Source: Spinellus fusiger
Lineage: Eukaryota; Mucoromycota; Mucoromycetes; Mucorales; Phycomycetaceae
Length of the DNA: 64,000 nt
Direction: 5' to 3'
Assembly (NCBI GenBank): GCA_025094145.1
Contig: JALLLS010000040.1
Span: 1 to 64,000, forward strand
Shown here: one piece after another, positions 36,725 to 47,768 of the stretch
Layout: the number at the start of each line of letters is the position of its first letter
Position numbering within the stretch: position 1 is the first letter of the stretch
Made by a program: the position numbers and the translations under genes
Notes under the pieces: generated by a model
Databases searched by the model: none
Told to the model about the DNA's origin: nothing
What the model saw: only the letters and a program-made list of their open reading frames with translations

Positions 36725-38206
36725 ATGGACTTATGCCAGACCCCTATGGCTATCGACACCTCTTCCAGTCCCCCGTCCTGCCACCCATCCTGTCCTTTAC
36801 ACACCACCCTCTTACTCTACACTGCAGAAATAGACCATCTTAGACGAGAGGTCCAGCGGTACAAAGACGCCTACCAACGACTGCAGCTGGATATGAACAG
36901 CCTGAACCAAAAGTACGTGGCAGAGATTGAGCATGTCGCTAATGTCCAGCATGAAAAAGACTTGGTAGAACATGAACTAGAAGAACTCAGCTGCAAACTG
37001 TTTGAAGAAGCCAACGGTATGGTCGCCACAGAAAAGAAGGAGAAGTGGCAGCTGGAGAACCAATTGCGACAGACACAGGAGTACCTGAGTGCAGAACAAA
37101 CCCAACTTGTGGAGCTGAGAGAGAGAATGCAGACCCTTATGGCCAAGGAACGACGCAAGGGCTCTGTTGACCCCAGAGACCCACGCAACAGAGCCCACGA
37201 CGACCTACAGGAACTCCACGGCGTCAAGAGAGCCAACACCCACTCTCATCCCCGCAAACACGACGCCCATCACCGCATTGTCTCCATGCCCCCACCTCCC
37301 TCTAAGACACAAACACAGCGCACACCCACCATTGATGAGTTCCAGCTGGAGAAGTTCCGTGAGTATGTGCAGCTGAGCAGGACCATGCCAGTGAACAAGC
37401 TGTCTCATCTGGCCTATCTCAAGTACTGCCAGACAGAAGACATTGAGCCGTGTCTGCGATTTGGTGTGCATTCCCGTCTCTCCACCAAGAAGATGATGGA
37501 GTATCTGATGCGCCAGCCCTGTTTTATTGAGCAGATCCCGTCTGGCACTCCTCCACAAGAGACCGTGGCTGTAGTGCAGCGGCCCCTGTGGGAGAGGCTG
37601 TCTCAAGGAAGAAGTGTTGCTGGAGGAGGTGGGTGTGCTGCGTGTGGAAGAGTCGAGAGCCACGAGTCACCTCTTGTCTATCGCTTTCGATTTGATGCTC
37701 AGGAGAGTTGGCTGGCGATGGATGAGTATTGCCGAGACAGATTGGTTGCTGTCTGTGAGTTTTATGTATTTCTACGCAACATTCGGCTTGGATTCTATTC
37801 AGACCGCTCAGTGCAAGATTTGTATGCTGAAAACATCCGTCTTCGGCTACAGATGTTTTATTCTCGGTAAAGGAACTTTATGTCCATCTGATGTGATATA
37901 AACTGATGCTTATGCAATATGGATGTAAGAATGGGTGCCTTGCCAGTGATATTACAAGATGCAGGCGTGTCTCTTGATGCAGTAGGAAAGGCGTCTTTGC
38001 CTGATACACCCGAGGAAGAGGTGTCTGTGGAGCATCAGGCAAAGACAGGGAGCCCACCACAGACAGCAGCAGGGAATCCACCACAGACAGCAGCAGAGAA
38101 CCCACCACCAGAAAAGGCGTCTTTGCTCTCTTATGCCGAGACAGCAGCCACTTGTTATGAAAAGGGAGGATGGACGCTGGCATCTTCCTCCCTGCGTCCT
38201 CCTTAG
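36725..38206 (+). CDS. SEC2: Sec2-type Rab guanine nucleotide exchange factor
   Basis: Exchange factor for the exocytic Rab GTPase (Sec4/Rab8), acting on secretory vesicles (family knowledge). A long coiled coil (about residues 35-150, starting AEIDHLRREVQRYKDAYQRLQ) contains the Sec2 signature DLVEHELEELSCKLFEEANGMVATEKKEKWQLE, where Rab binding and exchange occur. The C-terminal half includes a DEFQLEKFREYVQLSRTM segment and a CxxCG pair (CAACGRVESH). The simple frame stops at 37868-37870, but a GTAAAG...TGTAAG intron of ~60 nt (37869-37927) preserves the frame and adds a Pro/Ala-rich tail to 38206 (MGALPVILQDAGVSLD...). Total 381 residues unspliced, about 475 spliced. Both ends are plausible. 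Confidence 0.85.
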
Positions 38207-38332
38207 AGTTTTAATGTTGTAATGTTCCCTGGTGGTTGTCTTTATCTTTATTCTCTCTTATTTTCTCTCTTTCTATTCAGTGATTACGACTTATAGCCTA
38301 TACATAATAAACATGGATCCCAGACGACTGAT

Positions 38333-39355
38333 TTAGTCCATTTCTGTACCAATACGCAGCACACTCTCCAACCACCGAGCATGAGAAGTCCAGTCAATGT
38401 CACTCTCCAGTATCATTTTCTGTGTCTGTGAGTAGATTAGGCAGGAGAATGAGTCATTTACCAACAATACATGGCGAATCACCTCCAATTGATTCTTCAT
38501 GTCCCCAAGTCCATCTACTCTGTGATCCAAACACACATACACATAAGTATATATATATAGATACAAGTATATACAAGTATATAAAACACTTTAGAACAAG
38601 AATACTTCTAGGCAGAACCCCTCTGACATTCTTCTGCACAGATATCTTCCCTTCCATTTACCTTGGCTGACTGTCTAATGAATACTGGCTGCTAAGATCA
38701 GTGGCTCTCCTTAAAGGTGTCTGGGTGGCTTGCAGAGATAACCGACTGGCCTTATTCTCCCCGTGTAATGCTATCTCATAAATTGGTACATACAAATATA
38801 CTCCCCATGCCATGGAGAGAAGAGAGTGTATAGGTGTGGTTTACCTACAATCTGCTGCTGTACAGTGGCCATTTCTTTCTTCACCCATTGCAGCTCCTTC
38901 AGTGTCTTCATCACCACACCCACCAATCTATCTCTCTTCTCCAGGGCCTCTTGAATAGGAACACTGGGTAAGAAAAAAGAAAAAGGGGGAGAGTTGAGCT
39001 ATTCTATTCCATGCAATACACTCTCCATTCTTAAGTGTATCTACCTTTCTGCTTCGTTCTCTGTTGTTGGATAGAGTGCCTTTCGAGAAAAGAAGGAGCT
39101 GTCCAATGACTGAACCACAGCCTCCTTACCAAAGCGAAGACGCGACAGTGCCAGAACAAGGGCTCTTGAGGCAGCAATTCTTTCTTGGCAGCGGTGGAGA
39201 TTCTCTTCTATCTGACTCGTTCTACTTGCAGTGTCTGCTGAACTCTGAAGTCTCTTCTCATGAGAAGCCACCTGTGTCTGGAGCCACTCAATTTCCTTTT
39301 GGGCATCTATAATGTGCTGTTCTTTAGCTGTAAGAAGAGGTGTCTCCTTTTCCAT
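38333..39355 (-). CDS. CENP-H-like kinetochore protein
   Basis: Probable inner-kinetochore (CCAN) subunit related to CENP-H/Fta3. Four exons encode an almost entirely coiled-coil protein: AKEQHIIDAQKEIEWLQTQVASHEKRLQ, then IQEALEKRDRLVGVVMKTLKELQWVKKEMATVQQQI. The C-terminal exon reads MKNQLEVIRHVLL...LILESDIDW...WLESVLRIG in pattern, which fits the CENP-H C-terminal motif (L-K-R-x-L-x-V...L-I...S-G-I-N-W...L). The start MEKETPLL at 39355 is chosen; an in-frame ATG at 39406 would add 17 residues. An AT-rich intron with TATA repeats lies at about 38520-38640. The name rests on motif pattern alone. Its promoter lies against transposon copy A, whose edge is ~100-150 bp upstream. Confidence 0.5.
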
Positions 39356-39698
39356 AGGTCTATTATTGATATTGTTATTAGGGGTGGAAGGTAAGAAGAA
39401 AGGCAAGGTGTGTTATCCACAACAACAACAACAACAAGTCACAGATCATGACCTTTGTAGAAGAAAGGAGAAAGGAGAAAGGGTCCTTTGCCGTCTCTAT
39501 CTACACACCCAAAGATTTCTGGCCTTTAAGCGGTGATATCTCCTTCCTTTTACGTAAAAGAAAAACGCACCTTATATGGAATAATAATTATAATTAAAGG
39601 GTTTGCGGATATCCAATTGATTATTTCTTTTTGTGGAATACCTCACTATCAAATTGTATTATCAGTAAAATAGTGTTGATGAATAATATTGTTTATTA

Positions 39699-39876
39699 TG
39701 TCGTCTTTGGGTTTTTAGGCCAAAGGTATACGGAACAGTAGAACGTGTAGTTAAACTCTGTTGTTTATTGAATGGAATTGTTACGTCTTTTATACTTTTC
39801 TAATGGTATAGATTCAGGGGTTAACTACACGTTCTACTGTTCCGTATACCTTTGGCCTAAAAACCCAAAGACGACA
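39699..39876. mobile_element. foldback MITE nested in copy A
   Basis: 178 bp with about 54-bp, essentially perfect terminal inverted repeats starting TGTCGTCTTTGGGTTTTTAG and ending in the complement. The ~70 bp between them contains TTTATACTTTTCTAATGG. Copies B and C lack it at the homologous position, so it was inserted into copy A. I could not define a clear target-site duplication. Related partial copies are at 46,107-46,197, 59,262-59,370 (inverted) and 60,030-60,110. Confidence 0.88.
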
Positions 39877-40363
39877 ATATAGATAATACTATAGTATGAC
39901 TATAGCTACTTCTCAAGTGCATTCACTAATAGCAATAGAATCCACACCCTAAAAGCCTTGTGCTTTATCCTTGGGAGATAGATAACTATGCTCAGGAGTA
40001 TACCCTAGACATTATTGACCTTGTAGAAGATCACCTAAGACTGACTTGAAAAGTCTTTACTTGCCTAATAATAATACATTGAGATCAAGCCAAGATGAAG
40101 ACACCACTTACCTTTTTATCACTAGAATAGCCTTTGGTAGTGTCTATTACTTCCTTCTATTGTTTCTCTTTGTTAATAATAACACATTACCTTGCTTATT
40201 TATGCTTATTTTGAACAGTACTTAAGTGTTAAGTTGTATGTGAAATGTGGGAATTAACAAAAGGAGGGAAGTATCAAAACAAATAATAATGTTTCTCTTT
40301 CTATTCTGATGTATTACACTTTAGCCTCTTCTTTCCTACAATTAATTCAAACAATTTACCTTG

Positions 40364-40618
40364 GACCTAAAAAACTGTATTAGACATAATATTTAGTTAT
40401 CATTAAGTATCACTGTTAATACCAGTTACAATGAGTTAGTTGAGGTCATTATGGATATGGATTCAATGAATGACTATACTGTTCTTAATATAATTAAGCT
40501 TGGCTCTATTTTATGGACAATGACCACTAGAGTTAATTCTGTGTGTTCTATAATACATCTTTCTCAAGCAGTGTCATACTGCAAATACTGTGGGCTTAAG
40601 GATAACAAATTATGTTAA
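40364..40618 (+). pseudogene. conserved peptide remnant in copy A
   Basis: Decoded in one frame this gives ...DLKNCIRHNI, a stop, then NELVEVIMDMDSMNDYTVLNI and RVNSVCSIIHL..., ending at a TAA. Copy C has the matching RLKDSIRNNILLL...AEVIMNIDSINHYTVLNI...RVNSV. Differences between A and C fall often at third codon positions (GAG/GAA, GTC/GTG, ATT/ATA), so it evolved as protein. I do not recognise the family. Its place upstream of where the Fanzor C-terminal half lies in copy B suggests a Fanzor N-terminal segment. Confidence 0.45.
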
Positions 40619-40955
40619 ACAATAAATGCAGTGACTGAGTTGTAATATTAAGTGGATTCTGGTTCTATCTCTTGTTTTTACAGCTAATTCTATACTTTCT
40701 AATTACAAAGTCAGAAGCTATTGCCTAAACAGGCAAGTAGAGTTTGAGATAGTATATTTGGACATCGAAAAGGCCTTTTAAAACACATTAGCCAATCACA
40801 TGAATAATACAATTTTATTCTCAGAATATTTCCTTCTATATCCCAAAAATCTTTGGGTGTGTATCACGGAGTCATTCCTATATTTGTGTGTCTATTTTCT
40901 ATTGCAGCCCTTGGCAAAGACTGGACGTCATTTCTTCCTTTCTATCCAACTTGCC

Positions 40956-43181
40956 ATGAGACACCTCTTTGGAAAGGACGACGAGAAAAAGTCACTTAAG
41001 CTCGTGAAGAAAATACAGGCCTTGGAAGAAAGAGAGTGGGAAGAACAGGTAGAAAAGAGAAGGAGGCAGGAGGAGGAGGATATTGCACTGGCCAAGGCAC
41101 TCCAGGCACAGTTGGAAGTGAATTCATTCATGCCTCTGACGGCTGCTTCTGTGTGTTCTCCTCCACCTCTTCCACTCAAGCCTAATGCCTATCACTCAGG
41201 TAAGCCACAGCCACTATAGGGCTGTGTGTAGAGAATTGAACAGATCCAATGGGAATCCACCTGCTTATAATAAAGAGAACAAAAACAAAGGTCCAATGTC
41301 GAGTTCTTCTGTCAGTTTGCCCTCTTCTTCTCTCTCACCAAGACCCACTGTTATTGCAGGCTCACGCTCTTCTTCTGCTATTTCACCCACAACACCACCT
41401 ATTCCTCTTCTCTCTTCTGTCGCTGCTGCACCAGCATTGCCGCCACGACGTCTCTTTTCAACCCAAGCCACCCTCCATTCGTCCTATTCTCCTGTACAGA
41501 GTCCATTGACTGCTGTCTCTCTACAACCAACACCTGTCTATTCTGGTTATCCTGGTTATCCTGATTATTGTGGTTATTCTGGTTATTGTGGTTATTCTGG
41601 TTATCCCATCTATCCTGGTTATTCTGGTTATCCTGCTCATCCTACTCATCCTACTCATCCTGCTCATCCTGCTCATCCTGCTCATCCTACTCATCACACT
41701 CATGCGTCCTATCCTTCAAGGCAGAGTCCAAGTATGGCCCATCAAAAGAGACGTGAGCCAATGATGTTCATTATTCCTCCCGATACAACCAGACCCTCTG
41801 TAGTACCCACTCCACATTGCATAGCATCTCCTTCTTCTCCTTCATTATCAACACCCATAGCCATGGTAGGCACTGGTAGACAAGAGATCTACCGAGTAGA
41901 ATCCTCATATCCACCTGCCACTGGTTATCCACCACCACCTGCCATCAACACCCAGCCTTATGGACTACCTCTCTTAAAACCAGATGAAAAGACCTATACA
42001 GAAGACATGAGACCCCTCATGAATACTATACAACGGAGTCATCCATCCTCCAACCACAAAGGCTCTTGCAAGACATTCATTGAGAAAGACATCAGAGAAA
42101 AAACACCTGCTACAGATACATCAAAGCCTCTTCCCCCTCTTTCTCCTTCTCCTCCTTCTCCTCCTTCTCTTCCTTCTCCTACTACTCCTACTACTATTAC
42201 AGCACCACAGCAGGAGAATGAAAACCCTTTTTCAGATGCATGGATAACATCAGAATCATCAGAGGTGGCAGATACAGAAGAATCCACATCAACTCTTTCC
42301 CATGGTTCACTGTCGACAACCACAAGAGCACACATTATAGAGCCTACAAGAGCAGCCACTATAAGAGCCGATTCACTGCCACTGTCTTTGTCTGTGTACA
42401 GTCCAACCACAGTCCACTCACCTACCAGAGCACAATTACCACCCCAATTGCCACCCCAATTGCCACCACCACAACGGTCCACCACCATGCCAGGAAGACC
42501 CACAGCCCACCCCATAAGAAGCAACACCACACATCCACTGTCCACTGCTCCCAAAGACACCGACCCCGTTCCCAATCGCAATGACATTACACGAGAAGGT
42601 ACACCCACTGTATCTGCACACCCACTCATCCTCCTATTGTCTAGTGTCCTCTGATGACTACCATACCAGTGCATCTCCTTGGTATGCTCACAGGGCAAGA
42701 ACACTGTCAGGCCGTCCCTCTGTCTCTGTGCCCACAAGTAAGTAGGTTCTTGTGGCTGCTGCTCCCTGTCTAACCCCAGTCTCTCTTTTCTCTAGCCAAT
42801 CCTGATCAACGCCATATCACTGTCCAGAGTGTGAATCAAGGCCAACAAGCATGGATCAGAATAGATCCCGCAGACACTGGCAAGTCTCTTGCCCACCGTA
42901 TTCATACTGTAGCCACCTACAAAACACAGAAGATATTGAAGATAACGACTTGCACAGGCCGACAGATTCCATTGGATGATACGCCTGTCTTTCATGACTG
43001 GACTGCAATTGAACAGCACAAGGAAGGTGCTTTGTGGCAAGTAGAGTGGAGTCCATTGGACAGTAGTCTTTTGGATGTCCTGGAAGAAGGTAAATTCTAG
43101 GATAGAGTGGGGAGAGAGCAAGAAGAGGAATAGATGCTTTACTTTATTAGTATGTATTTTGGGGCAGATCCCCTTGACTGA
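40956..43181 (+). CDS. proline-rich protein of unknown function
   Basis: I do not recognise the family. The start MRHLFGKDDEKKSLKLVKKIQ leads into a charged helix with a UIM-like segment (EEEDIALAKALQAQLE). A long disordered region follows, rich in Ser/Pro/Thr. It contains a tandem GYP/GYS/DYCGYS array (about 41538-41640) that changes into HPT/HPA repeats (41640-41700), and then poly-Pro/Ser runs. After two short introns (about 42600-42647 and 42740-42796) a compact C-terminal domain appears: RHITVQSVNQGQQAWIRIDPADTGKSL...HRIHTVATYKTQKILKITT...GALWQVEWSP. This resembles a small ubiquitin- or RA-like fold, unproven. A final intron gives EEDPLD and the stop at 43181; unspliced it ends at 43100. 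Copy A ends 95 bp before its ATG. Confidence 0.7.
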
Positions 43182-43184
43182 CAT

Positions 43185-43375
43185 TCTTATTGGTTATTGG
43201 TTATTGGCTATTGGCTATTGGCTATTGGCTATTGGCTATTGGCTATTGGCTATTGGCTATTGTTTATTGTTTATTGTTTATTGTTTATTGTTTATTGGTT
43301 ATTGGTTATTGGTTATTGGTTATTGACTATTGACTATTGGTTATTGACTATTGACTATTGACTATTTATTCTTAT
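43185..43375. repeat. 7-bp tandem repeat (TTATTGG/CTATTGG)
   Basis: About 25 tandem heptamers of the form (C/T)TATTG(G/T) just downstream of the proline-rich gene. About fifteen contain ATTGG, the reverse complement of the CCAAT box. It is not a CRISPR array, since there are no spacers. Confidence 0.93.
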
Positions 43376-44570
43376 TTACATGACTAGGCAAGGATTATCT
43401 GCGAAACCTCAAGGCAAGTTTAAGGTTAGAAAAGACGAAACATTCCCAAGTCACCCACACATAAATATACAAATAAATGCATCCATTCATCCATTCATTG
43501 ACGCATGTTGGTGTCATTGATCCATTCTTCTTACTCTATCCCGTTCTGCCTCCCTCCGTTGTCAACCAATAAAGAAGAGGACAGACAAGAACAGACAAGA
43601 ACAGAATAGATAGACTGCTATTGTTCTCCTTGTCCTTTCTTCCCTTTGTGGAGCGTAGGACAAGATGCTATTCTTTAGAAAGAAGCATGGCGGTTGGCTG
43701 TCGTTACAGTTTGACTGTTCAACCCAACAAGCAACGTGTGTTGCTATGGAGACACGCGCCCTCTCTTTTTTTTTTATATTTTTTTATTACCTTTATTATT
43801 ACCTTTTAACCTTTTTTACTCTCCAAGCTCTGTTCTTCATGTGATCTTTGATATAGGTCATGCCTTGCCATTTCTATTGTTTATGTCTATTGTTTACTCC
43901 TTTTCACAGTAAGAATGCCTCCCTCCATGTCTTGATGTAGCGAGAAAAGAACAGAGGTAATAATAGTAGTAGTAATAATAATACAAATAATAATAGTAAT
44001 AATAATAATAATAATAGTAATAATAATAATAATAATAGTATAACACTAATAATAATAGTAATAACACTAATAATAAAAAGAAGAAACTTGTTTATTTTCA
44101 TAGAGTGGGTGGGAGAGATGGCTGGAACTGAATCCGTATTTTCACATGCTATTGTCTTTTTTTTTTTTTTTCTTTCTTTTTACATCTTTTTTTATTATTT
44201 TATTTATTTATTTAGAGAGAGATATTATTTTCTTAATATTTTCTATAGTTTGGAAGCACGGACGCATTCCTGTCTTTTATTTTCACATGAAAACTCTAAA
44301 CTGGGTAATCTGACAGCAGAGTTTAATTTTAGCTTAGCTTGGATGAGTTTGGATTGGGTTGGGTTGGGTTGGGTTGGGTTGGGTTGGGTTAGTGTGGTGT
44401 GGTGTGGTGTGGTGTGGACTGGGTTGAGATGAGTTGAGTGGACTTCATTCTTGGATAAGGTGTACAATAGAAATACCACGATTGGACGTGAATTGAGTAT
44501 AAAACAATAGAGTTCTTCTAGTCATTTCATTACTTCTTGTACCTTTTCCTCCCTTCTTACCCTATAGAAA
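43376..44570. other. intergenic region with AAT and GGGTT repeats
   Basis: About 1.2 kb without a supported gene. It contains GACAAGAACA repeats (43580), an (AAT/AGT)n microsatellite (about 43960-44075), poly-T/A tracts, and a (GGGTT)n run of about seven units followed by GGTGT repeats (about 44355-44415). A possible extra exon (GCAAGGATTATCTGCGAAACC, about 43388) follows an AG but could not be connected. Confidence 0.5.
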
Positions 44571-45779
44571 ATGTCCTTCAACACGATCACAGTAAGAACA
44601 GCAGCAGAACAGAGGAGGAAAGAGTCTCATACTATTTATTGGCTGTAGATTCCAGAGACACCCTCTCCCAACTACATTATTGTAAAGAACATCTCTCTGC
44701 AGTCTTCTGAAAAGACAGGTAAAGATTCTCCTGGTGTCCTTTTTCTTTTTTTCTTTTTTGTATTGTATTGACTCTTTATTCTAGTCAAGGAGTTCTTCTT
44801 GTTCTGTGGCAAAATCAAGGAGTTTGAGCTTGTCAGGTAAGTTGTTGTTGTTGCTGTGTGGAATAAAAGAGAGACAAGTGAGGGAAAACTGACACACAAG
44901 GGGGCCCCATTGGATGTTGTATCTAGGGATGAAACAGAAGAATCCCAAGTCGCCCTGATTCACTTTGAGCGTGCTTCTGCTGCCAAAACCGCCTACCTGC
45001 TTAGCAATGGTGTGTATCTCTCCTCTTTCTTCTTCTCTGCACTATGGACAGTCTGCACAGGAACTCATTCTTTTTCTTTTTCTAGCTCTGATCGATGACT
45101 GTCACATCACAGCTGCTCCTTATTTTGATGCCACTGGTTCGGAAGGTGAAAAATCCGCTGAACAGGACACTGTTGAAACAACCCAGGAGTCCAAGCCAAA
45201 GTCCCGTATTGCTGCTGAGATTCTTGCCAGTGGCTATTTGCTGCAGGACCACATTGTTGCCAAGGGACTTGAGTATGATTCCAAGTTCAGCCTGACCACC
45301 CGCTTTAATGGCTACTTTAACACTCTCCAGCACAATGGTAAAGTAAAGCAGAGTTGTGTGCTTGGGTGGGTGTGTGTGTGTGGGTGTGTGTGTGCATAAA
45401 GAAACGAGAGTGACGTAGGAGTTCTCTAGTGAAACAATTGGACACCCGATACCGTATCTGGGACAAGGCAGTAGAGATTGAACAAAAGTTCAAACTCCAA
45501 GAAAAGGTACAGAATGCTGCTCAAACAGCCCAAATCAAGGCCCAGGCTGCTCTTCAGACCCAGGCAGGCCAAAAGGTCCATGATCTGGCCAATCAGACAC
45601 TGGCTCAGATTGCTGCTGTTCATTATGAAGCCAAGAAGATCCAGGTAAGCGTAGAGAGAAGGAGAGAAAGAGTATAGACAAAAACAAACATACCTTGTGG
45701 ATTCTTCTAGGGAGAGAAATTGTTAAGTACTTCTTCCGAGACACCACAGACTGCTGAGCCTGCTGCCATTGCTGCCTAA
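44571..45779 (+). CDS. Vip1-like RRM protein
   Basis: RNA-binding protein similar to fungal Vip1. Exons assemble MSFNTIT, IPETPSPNYIIVKNISLQSSEKT, VKEFFLFCGKIKEFELVR, DETEESQVALIHFERASAAKTAYLLSNA and LIDDCHITAAPYFDA: a single RRM in which the RNP2-like IIVKNIS and a divergent RNP1 (SQVALIHF) are visible. The C-terminal half is a non-RRM helical region (SRIAAEILASGYLLQDHIVAKGLEYDSKFSLTTRF, then Ala/Gln-rich KVQNAAQTAQIKAQAALQTQAGQK) characteristic of this family, where the second half contains a conserved GYxL-D-x-x-x-x-KA/G pattern. Six exons, ~45-90 nt introns, about 270 residues. Ends AEPAAIAA. Confidence 0.82.
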
Positions 45780-46106
45780 ATGTGTAAGATGACATTTGAG
45801 ATAAAGTCAGTCCAAATGTCACTGAACCCACCTCAAATACCAACAGCAACGGCGTCTTTTTTCTTTCTTTCTTTCTTTCTTTATTGTCCAATCATATCCT
45901 TCTCTTTCTTTCTTTCTAATTGTATTTCTCTTCTGAAAAAAAAAAAAGTAAAGTATAATTTCCTATTTAGCTTATGCTTAAACCACTTGAACATCCATTC
46001 CCTAAATAAAGTAATAGTATGTATATCTTATCCAATCATTCAGTGATAGTAGATAGAATAAGCCAATAGCGGATGTGTTGTTTCTGAACAGTGTAGGGTC
46101 TGTGTC

Positions 46107-46197
46107 GTCTTTGGCTTTCAATCAAATGGAAATCCTGGACAGTTCAGAGTCAACAAAGTCTGATTTTTATTTACTCTTTTGCACTTGTTTTATACTT
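46107..46197. mobile_element. partial foldback MITE copy
   Basis: Left-end fragment of the TGTCGTCTTTGG family: it starts TGTCGTCTTTGGCTTTC and ends with the family's internal TTTATACTTTTCTAATGG, and the other terminal repeat is missing. It stops about 20 bp before transposon copy B. The rest of 45780-46219 is the Vip1-like gene's 3' region, AT-rich with a CTTT run near 45860. Confidence 0.7.
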
Positions 46198-46940
46198 TTC
46201 TAATGGATATTATTTACTACACACCAGGAGATTTTTCTGGCTTTTAGGCGGGGATATCTCCTTCCTTTTACGTCTAAATTTTCTTGCCTTTTATGGAACT
46301 GTGTTTAAAATCAAGAGGTTTGTGGATATCAAAAATAATATTTCCTTTTGTGGATATCTCAATATCAAATTGTATTATCAGTAAAATATATTGTTTATGG
46401 ATAAAATTGTTTATTATAATAGTATAGCTAATACTATAGTATGACTATAGCTACTGCCCAAGTGCATTCCCTCATAGCAATAGAGTCCACACCCTAAAAG
46501 CTTTGTGATTTATCCTTGGGAGATAGATAAATATGCTCAGAAGTATACCCTAGACATTATTGACCTTGTAGAAGACCCCCTAAGACTGACTTGAGAGCCT
46601 CTGCTTAATAACAATACAATGAGTGTCTTGTGGAATACAATGAGCACAAGCTGAGATGAAGACACTGCTTATCTTTTTACTTTCAGAACAGTCCTTGGTA
46701 GTGTCTACAACTTCTTTCTACTGTTTTTCTTTGTTAATAATGGCACATTACCTTGCTCAGATATGCTCATCTTGACGAGTACTTGGGCGTTAATTTGTAT
46801 GTGCAGTGTGAAAAATAACAAGATAATAACAAGACCAAAGAATAAAAAATATTTTTATTCTGGTGAGGTAACAGTCCCATGTAATAAATGAGTAGACGGC
46901 AAATCAATTTTCTATTTCTATTTTACAGTTTATTCAAACA

Positions 46941-47345
46941 ATGAAAATCAGCCAACTCATAGCCAAGAACATAAAGATAGTCCTATCAAAAGAAGAGAGA
47001 ATAATATGTTTACTAGAGGTCAAATCACAGGACAATGGAAAAGACATGTTACTTATCAATAGATTGCTGACAATGTCGACATCCCAAAGAGCACAGATTG
47101 TCCTATTGTATAAAAACAAAGGTACGATTCAACTCAAAATACATACAGAAAAATCTGAAAAGGTGTCATCTACTTCAAAACTGGCTATTATTTTGTCTAT
47201 TCGCAGAAACCCTATGAAAACAATTGTATATGATTTGAGAAATATGAATGATGTAAAAACAAGGTTCTTTGGTCTGATGAATCCTGTTTTACAGTTGTGT
47301 ACAATAATAAAAGGACTAGAGTGGTGAAGAATAAAGACTATTACA
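46941..47345 (+). pseudogene. mariner-like transposase, 5' remnant
   Basis: One frame reads STSQRAQIVLLYKNKGTIQ, a Tc1/mariner-type helix-turn-helix start. About 80 codons on, a different frame (47,262-47,325) reads VLWSDESCFTVVYNNKRTRV, the block carrying the first catalytic Asp (WSDES). The rest, with the second Asp and the Glu, is absent. At least one frameshift and a 3' truncation make it inactive. It replaces the conserved-peptide region found in copies A and C. Confidence 0.65.
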
Positions 47346-47768
47346 AAGCACTGAGCAATATCTTTATAATAAAAATGTAGACAATCAATTAAAGAACAAC
47401 TATTCCAAATATTGTATTATTCCATGAATCTTTTATTATGAACATCTTTGACTGATAGATGTACCTTTATTTTTCAAAATAAAATAAAAAGAATTCTGTC
47501 AACTCACTTATTGTTGGGACTGTATATGTACATAGAAAACATGCGGGATTCACAGTTTCCATTGATAGATACACAATATTTATGCTTTAGCACAACTTCT
47601 TAGTTTTCAAATCACGGATTGAATCAATGGCATGTGGAAACCAATTATAAAACAGAAATAGTATAAAAAGAATAGGTCAACTCGTCTTTATTTTATTTTC
47701 TTCATGGAACGTACTCTAAAGATGATAGCAGTAAAAAGCTCAATCACTGGTATTGAATAGAAGCCGAG

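Larger units (their letters stand above)
39504..40861 (+). mobile_element. TIR transposon copy A (Fanzor-element family, internally deleted)
   Basis: 1,358 bp element flanked by TA (39502-3 and 40862-3). The left end is CACACCCAAAGATTTCTGG and the right end ...CCAAAAATCTTTGGGTGTG, its inverted match over about 17 bp. Its left ~750 bp and right ~170 bp align with copies B and C. The interior has no intact gene, but 40,364-40,618 keeps a peptide conserved with copy C. A 178-bp foldback element is inserted at 39,699-39,876. It sits between two divergent host genes. Confidence 0.9.

Noticed and set aside
43185..43375. Regular repeat that might be taken for a CRISPR array
   Set aside because: Units are 7 bp with no spacers, and the window is eukaryotic.
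44350..44420. GGGTT repeats as an interstitial telomere
   Set aside because: The unit is a pentamer and degrades into GGTGT; it is not TTAGGG and is better explained as a simple repeat.
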